NCBI GenBank assembly: GCA_014384665.1
Contig: JACNFI010000426.1
Coordinates: 1-10,156 of the forward strand
Source of the DNA: Candidatus Cloacimonadota bacterium
Lineage (GTDB): Bacteria > Cloacimonadota > Cloacimonadia > JGIOTU-2
Direction: 5' to 3'
DNA length: 10,156 nt
A model generated the notes under the pieces. It was not told the origin of the DNA and made no database searches. It saw only the letters and a program-made list of their open reading frames with translations. This document shows, piece after piece, positions 1-5,510 of this stretch; position 1 is the stretch's first letter; the number at the start of each line of letters is the position of its first letter. The position numbers were made by a program, and so were the translations under genes.

Positions 1-1158
1 GGCGAGGTAGGAGATAATGATGAATATAGCGAGGTAATTCCAGATGACTTCTTTGTTGAAAATGATATTATTAATTTCTACTGTGAAGGGTATGACTCTA
101 CAGATGGAACTTATTCTTATGGAACAGACCAGAATGGTGCAGGGCCATTTACTGCTGAAAATCCAGGTGTTTATTACATTGGCTCACCAACTTCAATAGA
201 TGTGACAGTTACTTTTCAAGTGAATATGTCTCTTGTTTCTCCAGTTTATGATGTATCTGTGGCAGGAACTTTTAATGGCTGGACTCCTGGAGCGATTATA
301 CTTACAGACCCTGATGAAGATGATATTTATGTGGGTGACTATACAATACCAGAAGGCTCCAATCCTATGCAGGAATACAAATTTATTAATGGAACAGATT
401 GGGAGTATATCAGCAATCGAACATTTATTATTGATGATTCTTCACCAACTCAGATTTTGCCTGTTGTGTATTTCAATGACCAGAACCCTGAGGATTATAT
501 TTCTCAAGATGTAACTGTTACTTTCAATGTAGATATTTCTGATTCAGCTTCAGCAGGGTGCATTTTTGATTCTCTCGGTATTTACGGTTCTGTTGCACCG
601 CTTGACTGGGATTGGGAAACCATAAATAATCATCTTGCTGAAATTACTCCGGATATTCTATGGAGTGGCGAGGTTTTATTTCCAACAGGTTCATGGAAAT
701 ATGTTGATTTCAAACTTGGCCGCAACGGAATGGATCTTGAAGCTGGTTTTGGAGAAAACCATTCATTTACAATTGATGATTCAAACCCAACCCAAATAAT
801 AAGTTGTGTATATGGCACTATGGGTCCTGTCTCGGCTGTTGACGATGGAATTGGTTATTCTGATGAAATGGTTATAAATAACTATCCAAATCCATTTAGC
901 ACTTTCACCACGATTTCTTTTTCAGCCACTGATTTACACAGATTACCACAGATAAAGATTTATAATGTAAAAGGACAATTGGTGAAGTGTTTGGAGTGTG
1001 GAGAGTCTCTCTCCACAATAGCCCCGACATATCGGGAATACTTCATATCCTGGGATGGAAGGGATGATACTGGAAAGTCACTCTCAAATGGAATTTACTT
1101 CTTCAAGCTTCAAGCAGGAAGCGACATACTCGTAAATAAAATGATTTTGCTGAGATAA
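1..1158 (+). CDS. Secreted protein with two starch-binding-like domains and a C-terminal FlgD-like sorting domain (5' end missing)
   Basis: The reading frame is open from base 1, so the true start lies upstream; 385 codons are visible. Residues about 67-160 form a CBM20/CBM48-like beta-sandwich, with VAGTFNGW at 85-94 and EYKFINGTDWEY further on. Residues about 170-272 look like a second, more divergent copy (IYGSVAPLDWDW, then KYVDFKLGRNG). Residues 294-385 are a FlgD-like/Por-secretion-like tail: NYPNPF, IKIYNVKGQLVK, WDGRDDTGKSLSNGIYFFKL, ending in KMILLR. Such tails are typical of secreted or surface-anchored proteins in Bacteroidota- and Cloacimonadota-like bacteria. Starch-type domains of this fold bind alpha-glucans in known families, but the binding aromatic residues cannot be verified here. 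The missing N-terminus may carry an enzyme; I see no catalytic domain in the visible part. The tail contains a run of about 14 extra residues encoded by palindromic DNA (see the repeat at 997-1036). Confidence 0.85.
   Translation, partial: GEVGDNDEYSEVIPDDFFVENDIINFYCEGYDSTDGTYSYGTDQNGAGPFTAENPGVYYIGSPTSIDVTVTFQVNMSLVSPVYDVSVAGTFNGWTPGAIILTDPDEDDIYVGDYTIPEGSNPMQEYKFINGTDWEYISNRTFIIDDSSPTQILPVVYFNDQNPEDYISQDVTVTFNVDISDSASAGCIFDSLGIYGSVAPLDWDWETINNHLAEITPDILWSGEVLFPTGSWKYVDFKLGRNGMDLEAGFGENHSFTIDDSNPTQIISCVYGTMGPVSAVDDGIGYSDEMVINNYPNPFSTFTTISFSATDLHRLPQIKIYNVKGQLVKCLECGESLSTIAPTYREYFISWDGRDDTGKSLSNGIYFFKLQAGSDILVNKMILLR
997..1036 (+). repeat. Two adjacent palindromes inside the FlgD-like domain coding sequence
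   Basis: Bases 997-1017 form a perfect hairpin: arms TGTGGAGAG and CTCTCCACA around a TCT loop. It is exactly seven in-frame codons (CGESLST). A few bases on, CCCGA (1023-1027) and TCGGG (1032-1036) form a second hairpin with loop CATA. The encoded residues fall between VKCLE and YFISWDG. The FlgD-like tail of the next gene has only about 15 residues between its VKGK and WDG motifs, against about 25 here. This fits a palindromic element inserted in frame, but that remains an inference. Confidence 0.6.
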
Positions 1159-1178
1159 AACAAACTTAATTGTTTATC
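1154..1178 (+). terminator. Weak hairpin over the stop codon (possible attenuating terminator)
   Basis: GATAAAACAA (1154-1163) can pair with TTGTTTATC (1170-1178), leaving one bulged A and a six-base loop. The stop codon TAA at 1156-1158 lies in the left arm. The stem is AT-only apart from two G-C pairs, and no T tract follows, so a real terminator function is doubtful. Confidence 0.2.
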
Positions 1179-1183
1179 AACAA

Positions 1184-2332
1184 ATGCACATGAATTTAAA
1201 CAATATTTATTATTTAGGTTCCCAATGCCAACCTTGTAGGTGCCTATCTTTTGTGTTTCTAGTTCTTTTTCTGATGTTTTTCTCCCAAGCATTTACAACT
1301 ACTGCTGATGACCTCAGCTCCCGAATCGTAATTGACGGCTATAGTGACGATTTTACTTCTAATGAAGAACTGTTTATCAAATATCCACTCTCTGAATCCC
1401 AGGAACTGGATGATGATTCTTGGTGGGGAGAATATAATGATGTAAAACAAATCAAGCTCACTTGGGATCTAAATAATCTGTATATTGCAATTGATGCCTG
1501 TTCGTGGAATAATAATGTTATCTATTTCTTAGATATTTATGATGATTATGGCATACAGGATATGCTTAATCTAAATACATGGATGCGAGCATTCAAATTC
1601 TATGGAACTAATCCTGATTTCTTTCTTGCAACCTGGGACACAAATGACAATCCTCAATTCTGGAAAGTGCGAGAAGGTTCTACTCTGCATGCTGATGAAA
1701 TTACCATTGATGACTTTTCAACTTATAATACTGGAAATCTTGGCAGGGCAATGGAAGCTGCAATTCCATGGGAAGTTATTTATTACGATTCTCTACATAC
1801 AATGAAACACTATCCATACATAAAAATGCTTGCAGTAATTACAACTGGTGCAGATAATCTTGGTGGACCAGATGTCATGCCGAACAACCTCGGAGGAATG
1901 CCAAGTGATGGTAAATCAATGGCAGTATTAGATAACTATGTAAATATTTGTGTTGATTCAACAGGAAATGGAGAACCAGATATTGGAATTAGTCCCAAAG
2001 CAAGGGTTGAATTTTTTAAAACACCACCTTTTGAAGAAATTGCTCTAAAAGTAGAAAAAGTAAATTTTCCTGACGGTAAAGTGTTCGCATCAAGTCAATC
2101 TGAAGAGATAAAATTTACCCTTAAAACGAACCGATTGAGTTCTTTTAATGTTGAAATTTACAATGTAAAAGGAAAATATATTTGTAATGCACAATATATT
2201 GGAGAAGATGAATGGAAATGGGATGGGAAAGGTCAAGGTGGTAAATTGGTTCCATTCGGTATTTATATTTTACGATTCGTATCTGATTCCAAAGAAGTTA
2301 GCCACAATGAAGCAATAGCAGTGATAAAATGA
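1184..2332 (+). CDS. Secreted protein with a CBM9/DOMON-like domain and a FlgD-like C-terminal domain
   Basis: The 382-residue product has a hydrophobic segment at about 21-36 (LSFVFLVLFLMFFSQA), read as a signal peptide. Residues about 47-260 resemble a CBM9/DOMON-like beta-sandwich. The domain opens with IVIDGYSDDF, continues with an LTWDLNNLYIAIDA strand pair, and has the typical late 'AMEAAIPWEVI' strand. In related families this fold binds sugars, heme or other ligands; the ligand is unknown here. Residues about 300-382 are a FlgD-like domain (FNVEIYNVKGKYI, WKWDGKGQGGKLVPFGIYILRF). The start is uncertain: the ATG at 1184 (or 1190) has no clear ribosome-binding site, and the first 20 residues include an odd CQPCRC stretch before the hydrophobic core. 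The gene follows its neighbour by 25 bases and overlaps the next by ATGA, suggesting co-transcription. Confidence 0.8.
   Translation: MHMNLNNIYYLGSQCQPCRCLSFVFLVLFLMFFSQAFTTTADDLSSRIVIDGYSDDFTSNEELFIKYPLSESQELDDDSWWGEYNDVKQIKLTWDLNNLYIAIDACSWNNNVIYFLDIYDDYGIQDMLNLNTWMRAFKFYGTNPDFFLATWDTNDNPQFWKVREGSTLHADEITIDDFSTYNTGNLGRAMEAAIPWEVIYYDSLHTMKHYPYIKMLAVITTGADNLGGPDVMPNNLGGMPSDGKSMAVLDNYVNICVDSTGNGEPDIGISPKARVEFFKTPPFEEIALKVEKVNFPDGKVFASSQSEEIKFTLKTNRLSSFNVEIYNVKGKYICNAQYIGEDEWKWDGKGQGGKLVPFGIYILRFVSDSKEVSHNEAIAVIK
1216..1246 (+). repeat. Small inverted repeats in the 5' coding end of the CBM9-like gene
   Basis: AGGTT (1216-1220) and AACCT (1230-1234) flank a nine-base loop, and TAGG-TG-CCTA (1237-1246) follows directly. 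They encode the unusual LGSQCQPCRCL stretch before the signal-peptide core. The arms are short, so chance is possible. Confidence 0.3.
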
Positions 2333-3246
2333 AGAAGTTAGAAGTTAGAAGTAAGAAGTTAGAAGTAAAAGAAGTTGAAAAAAATACACGACTTTTTCTT
2401 CTGATTTCTTTGTTTTTATTTTTTACGAGTTCATTGTTTGCAAACTTTATAGGGATGAACTGGGGTGCTAGACCAATGGCGTTGGGTAGTGCTTATGTTG
2501 CTCTCGCCGATGACCCGAGTGCTGTTTTTTGGAATCCTGCAGGATTGGCACAAATTAATAGTTATTCATTAATTACTTCCCACCAGAACTTGTATGGGGT
2601 GAAAGACCTTTACAACGAAATGGTAGCCTTTTCCATACCTTTGCCAAAAATAAGAATTGGTTTGGGCTGGGCACAGATAAACCTTTTAAATGAGTATTCT
2701 GAACAATTAATAACTTTATCAGGAGCCAGTATTATCAGGTTAAATGCAGTTCCAGTTCGTTTTGGTGTAAGTGTGAATAACTATTTTGTTAATGTATCTG
2801 GATATTCAAATATTAGTGAACCATCAACAAAATTCTTGGGTAAAAATATTCCTGGCAAATTTGATGCAACTGTGGGGTTATTAATTAGTCCAAGGAACAA
2901 TTTTTCTATAGGATTTTGTGCTCGAAATCTTTTTGAAAAAACATTCACATTTATATCAATCGGTGATAAAATTGAAAGAAATCTTGTTTTAGGTGTTAAT
3001 TATCATTGGCGGGAGTCTGTTAATTTCTTGATTGACTATAACTGGAATAAGTATGAAACTAGCTGGCATTTTGGTGGTGAAATATGGTTCTTCAATGTGT
3101 TTGCTCCACGAATAGGTATGAATGGAGAAAATCTAACTGTAGGTTTTGGGATTAAGACTAAATACTGGAATGTTGATGGTGCAGTGTTTTCTCACGAAGA
3201 ACTGGGGAGCACTTATAGAATTTCTGTTGGATTACAATTTGAATAA
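2329..3246 (+). CDS. PorV/FadL-like outer-membrane beta-barrel protein
   Basis: The 305-residue product has a signal peptide with hydrophobic core RLFLLISLFLFFTSSLFA ending near residue 38. The mature part opens with the hallmark of the PorV/PorQ/UPF0164 group of FadL-like barrels: GARPMALGSAYVALADD, then PSAVFWNPAGLA (residues about 46-74). The remainder is alternating polar/aromatic beta-strands, ending in YRISVGLQFE. In T9SS-bearing bacteria, PorV shuttles secreted cargo; related proteins elsewhere have unknown roles, so PorV function is not claimed. The ATG overlaps the upstream stop as ATGA. No Shine-Dalgarno sequence is visible, so translational coupling is likely. The first 15 or so residues (KKLEVRSKKLEVKE) come from a heptamer tandem repeat that is probably foreign to the ancestral protein. 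No other in-frame start lies between the repeat and the signal peptide core. Confidence 0.85.
   Translation: MKKLEVRSKKLEVKEVEKNTRLFLLISLFLFFTSSLFANFIGMNWGARPMALGSAYVALADDPSAVFWNPAGLAQINSYSLITSHQNLYGVKDLYNEMVAFSIPLPKIRIGLGWAQINLLNEYSEQLITLSGASIIRLNAVPVRFGVSVNNYFVNVSGYSNISEPSTKFLGKNIPGKFDATVGLLISPRNNFSIGFCARNLFEKTFTFISIGDKIERNLVLGVNYHWRESVNFLIDYNWNKYETSWHFGGEIWFFNVFAPRIGMNGENLTVGFGIKTKYWNVDGAVFSHEELGSTYRISVGLQFE
2334..2368 (+). repeat. Five tandem copies of a heptanucleotide (GAAGTTA/GAAGTAA)
   Basis: The units are GAAGTTA (2334), GAAGTTA (2341), GAAGTAA (2348), GAAGTTA (2355) and GAAGTAA (2362), followed by a degenerate AAGAAGTTG. They lie directly after the ATG of the PorV-like gene and are translated. 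Seven is not a multiple of three, so gain or loss of one unit shifts the frame. Confidence 0.9.
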
Positions 3247-3264
3247 TTGTAGGAAATTGCTCAA

Positions 3265-4776
3265 ATGAGTAAAAAAATACTCTTATTATTTTTGCAATTA
3301 TTAATGTTTACCTTTCAGGCTCAAACGCAAATCAGGCTTGAGGGCTATCTTGAAGGACAATTTGGAAGCAAATATGAATCTGAGGGTTTTCATTGGAATA
3401 TGTGGGATCCAGACTATAAAGTTGAGATGCGTCTCTGGGCATCACCCATAGCAAATTCTGAAATGTATGTGAAATTATATGCTAACAAATGGAATGCAAA
3501 AGGCCAGATGATGGATCATATTGAAGCACTTTTATCAGAAGGACATATTTCATACAGACAAGAAATCAATGGTAGAGGTTTTAATGCAGTTCTCTTTACC
3601 AGGGAGAATAATCATTACTGGACTGATGGCTCAATGCTCAATATCCTAAACACTGGCTCAGTAAATAATGATGGAAATGGACAGGGAGTTCGAATAGACC
3701 TCTGGGAAGACTGGGGTGGGAGTGCCACTTATGTTTTTTCAGATTTTTCACAAGGCGAAAGTGATGATATTCACTTACTTCGTTTACGCCAGGCTTTTTT
3801 AGGCAATAAGATAAAAGCAGGATTGTTTTATCAGAGGAAGAATTATGGATTTGGTGGTGAAAAAGAGTATAATCAGGTAATAGCCATTGACGAAAGGTTA
3901 CAATTTAGAAATTATTTTTTCAATATTGAATTTGCTGTTTCACAAGTTCCTTCTGAAAAAGATATTGTTGAACTTAATAAAGATTATATGCACAAAAGTA
4001 GTGAGTTTTTCCAGGATGGGAAATATATTGCTGGTTTCAGAGAGTTTTTCAAAGGAAATGTAGCAGCAAAATGCGAATTCCGGGGTTTGAAATTTGGTTC
4101 AAACCATTTTGGATATTGGTTTGTAAACCCTGGTGTATGGACTTATGGAAAGTGCTTCAGAAATTATATGGGTGAGAACAAATCAGATGAGTACGGTTTC
4201 TGGGTGAATTCATACTATATGGTTCCTCAAAGAGCTATAACCTTTACACTCAATTACTTACAGCACAAAAAACTAGAAGCTGAAGGATTTCAAACAGGAA
4301 TGAGTCTTGACCCTGTGTCAAATCTTTATAGTGAAATTTATATCGAATTCGTTAATGGTTTTAAGGGAAAGGTTTATTACAATAAAAAAGATGAAGTCTG
4401 GCACGGAAAAAATTATAAACATAACGATTTTTTTGTAGAACTTTCAGTTGAAAACCGATTAGCGAAACTTCTTACGCAATTCAAAATAAAAGATATTGGT
4501 GAGACATGGGAAAAACAGATTGCAGGTATTGAATGCGGGATAAACCTAACCGAGCGGTGGAGGGCTTTTGTAAGAGGTATGGTTGCAAATGATAGAGTGG
4601 GCTCAAGAATGAGTTTTTTTGGAGAAATCCAGTATCGTGTCGGAGGAAATACCGAACTTTACTTGCAATATGGACCAAGCTGGTATGGAGCTTATGGTCT
4701 TGTTAATGATGATAATTTTGCTTCTGGTGGAACTATGCAGAAAGAAATTAAGTTGATCTTGAAAGGATGGTTTTGA
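3265..4776 (+). CDS. Putative outer-membrane beta-barrel protein of unrecognised family
   Basis: A 503-residue product starting at an ATG with AGGAAA at 3251-3256, eight bases upstream. An N-terminal signal peptide (KKILLLFLQLLMFTFQAQ) ends around residue 19-21. The rest consists of many short amphipathic strands rich in Y, W, F, G and N. It ends in EIKLILKGWF, with the terminal phenylalanine and alternating pattern of outer-membrane barrel C-termini recognised by the BAM machinery. Notable stretches are WNMWDPDYKVEMRLWASP (about 44-61) and RENNHYWTDGSMLNI (about 113-127). I do not recognise the family. A porin, glycan-uptake barrel or secretion partner for the neighbouring binding proteins are all possible. 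Its last 129 bases recur at 5319-5447, showing that a paralogue once stood beside it. Confidence 0.8.
   Translation: MSKKILLLFLQLLMFTFQAQTQIRLEGYLEGQFGSKYESEGFHWNMWDPDYKVEMRLWASPIANSEMYVKLYANKWNAKGQMMDHIEALLSEGHISYRQEINGRGFNAVLFTRENNHYWTDGSMLNILNTGSVNNDGNGQGVRIDLWEDWGGSATYVFSDFSQGESDDIHLLRLRQAFLGNKIKAGLFYQRKNYGFGGEKEYNQVIAIDERLQFRNYFFNIEFAVSQVPSEKDIVELNKDYMHKSSEFFQDGKYIAGFREFFKGNVAAKCEFRGLKFGSNHFGYWFVNPGVWTYGKCFRNYMGENKSDEYGFWVNSYYMVPQRAITFTLNYLQHKKLEAEGFQTGMSLDPVSNLYSEIYIEFVNGFKGKVYYNKKDEVWHGKNYKHNDFFVELSVENRLAKLLTQFKIKDIGETWEKQIAGIECGINLTERWRAFVRGMVANDRVGSRMSFFGEIQYRVGGNTELYLQYGPSWYGAYGLVNDDNFASGGTMQKEIKLILKGWF
4648..4776 (+). repeat. Left copy of a 129-base direct repeat (3' end of the barrel gene)
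   Basis: This segment aligns without gaps to 5319-5447 at a fixed offset of 671 bases. I count 13 mismatches (about 90% identity). Both copies end exactly at a stop codon (TGA here, TAG in the other), and similarity ceases on both sides. Together the copies bracket the DUF4258/YgiT pair. Confidence 0.95.
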
Positions 4777-4785
4777 AGGAATACT

Positions 4786-5073
4786 ATGTTCAAAAGTATT
4801 CTTAAACTTATGCGTGAGAGAATTCGAAAAAGTCAGTATGTAATGACACTTCACGCAGAAGAAGAAATGAATGATGACCAACTATCTATCTATGACATTG
4901 AAAGCGTTATCCTTACAGGAGAAATATTGGAACGACAAAAAGATAGTATGACAGCTGAATGGAAATACAGAATTAAAGGCAGAACAATTAAAGAAGTTGA
5001 TGCAGAGCTTATTGCCAAGATAAGTCCTACCGGCAAGCTTGTTATTATTACTGTATACATTTTACAAAAATAG
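4786..5073 (+). CDS. DUF4258-family toxin-like protein
   Basis: The 95-residue product matches the DUF4258 pattern: an N-terminal helix, YVMTLHAEEEM (H23 and the acidic run), a YDIESVILTGEILER helix (36-50), then strands around KYRIKGRTI (60-68) and KLVIITVYIL. The family is thought to be an RNase-like toxin related in fold to RelE/MqsR and is commonly paired with a YgiT-type zinc-finger antitoxin, as here. Toxicity is inferred, not shown. AAGGA at 4776-4780 lies five bases before the ATG and overlaps the stop codon of the upstream barrel gene. An internal ATG at codon 9 is an alternative start matching the shorter N-termini of some relatives. The gene for the antitoxin follows after 10 bases. 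Confidence 0.8.
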   Translation: MFKSILKLMRERIRKSQYVMTLHAEEEMNDDQLSIYDIESVILTGEILERQKDSMTAEWKYRIKGRTIKEVDAELIAKISPTGKLVIITVYILQK

Positions 5074-5083
5074 GAGAAAACTT

Positions 5084-5311
5084 ATGAAATGTGATATATG
5101 TGGACAAGAAGGTGCACATATCCACAAAGTTGCTAGAATATATGGCAAGGGCAAGAATCTTTTGATCATAGAAAATATTCCTGTAGTAATTTGCCCACAA
5201 TGTGGTGAAAGCTACTTGACAGCAGAAACATTGCATGAAATTGAACGGCTTAAACTTCATAAAAGGAGTCTTGCCTTTGAACGGTCTGTGAGAGTCCTCA
5301 ATTTCGCATAA
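5084..5311 (+). CDS. YgiT-type zinc-finger antitoxin-like protein (MqsA N-domain-like)
   Basis: 75 residues with two CxxC pairs, C3-x2-C6 and C37-x2-C40 (CPQCGESYLTAET). This is the zinc-binding arrangement of the MqsA/YgiT N-terminal domain that binds and neutralises the cognate toxin. The helix-turn-helix DNA-binding domain of full-length MqsA is absent, so self-regulation of the operon by this protein is not evident. The start is the ATG at 5084, seven bases after AGGAG (5072-5076, overlapping the toxin stop). A longer reading frame opening at 5039 adds a leader without family character and is rejected. The stop at 5309-5311 lies only seven bases before the truncated barrel-gene copy begins. 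Confidence 0.85.
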   Translation: MKCDICGQEGAHIHKVARIYGKGKNLLIIENIPVVICPQCGESYLTAETLHEIERLKLHKRSLAFERSVRVLNFA

Positions 5312-5318
5312 TAGATAC

Positions 5319-5447
5319 AATACAGAACTTTATTTGCAATATTGTCCAAGCTGGTATGGAGCTTATGGTCTTGTAAATGATGATAATTTTGCTTCTGGTG
5401 GTACTATGCAGAAAGAAATTAAACTGATTCTGAAAGGGTGGTTTTAG
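5319..5447 (+). pseudogene. 3' remnant of a paralogue of the upstream barrel gene
   Basis: This stretch carries the last 42 codons plus stop of a protein almost identical to residues 462-503 of the barrel protein encoded at 3265-4776. Ten codons differ: nine synonymously and one by glycine to cysteine (GGA to TGT). There is no start codon, signal peptide or ribosome-binding site, and upstream similarity ends abruptly at about 5318, just behind the antitoxin stop. It is best read as what is left of a tandem paralogue whose first roughly 1.4 kb was lost or replaced when the toxin-antitoxin pair arrived. The alternative is a duplication of the gene's 3' end made by the incoming DNA. Confidence 0.9.
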
Positions 5448-5497
5448 TGTAACGCAAATGTCTCATTTGCTTCTCAATTGTGGACAATTGAGTTACA
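5448..5497 (+). repeat. Two hairpins enclosed by an outer stem (cloverleaf-like palindromic element)
   Basis: TGTAAC (5448-5453) pairs with GTTACA (5492-5497). Between them lie a perfect hairpin GCAAATG-TCT-CATTTGC (5454-5470) and a second one CTCAATTGT-GG-ACAATTGAG (5473-5492). The element begins right after the remnant's stop codon and ends three bases before the Shine-Dalgarno of the next gene. No T tract follows, so an intrinsic terminator is unlikely. A REP/MITE-like repeat or an RNA structure in the leader of the next gene are possible. Confidence 0.75.
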
Positions 5498-5500
5498 AAA

Positions 5501-5505
5501 AGGAG
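5501..5505 (+). promoter_or_regulatory. Ribosome-binding site deciding a GTG start
   Basis: AGGAG stands five bases before GTG at 5511. This selects the GTG over an upstream in-frame TTG at 5478 that lies within the palindromic element and has no ribosome-binding site. Confidence 0.75.
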
Positions 5506-5510
5506 TTAAA

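Noticed and set aside
2334..2368. CRISPR-like or coiled-coil explanation of the tandem repeat
   Set aside because: Units are seven bases long without spacers, and the translated stretch is too short for a coiled coil; a simple-sequence array explains it.
4603..4881. Reverse-strand frame across the barrel gene end and toxin start
   Set aside because: It runs antisense to two supported genes and has low-complexity composition.
5039..5083. Longer start for the zinc-finger antitoxin
   Set aside because: It overlaps the toxin gene and adds residues foreign to the family. ATG at 5084 has AGGAG seven bases upstream and begins with the expected MKCDICG.
5448..5497. Intrinsic terminator at the double hairpin
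   Set aside because: No T tract follows either stem, and the next gene's ribosome-binding site lies three bases beyond; a repeat or leader structure is more likely.
5478..5510. Upstream TTG extension of the glucan-binding barrel gene (11 extra residues)
   Set aside because: It lies in the palindromic element, has no ribosome-binding site, and spoils the signal peptide. GTG at 5511 has AGGAG at the right distance.
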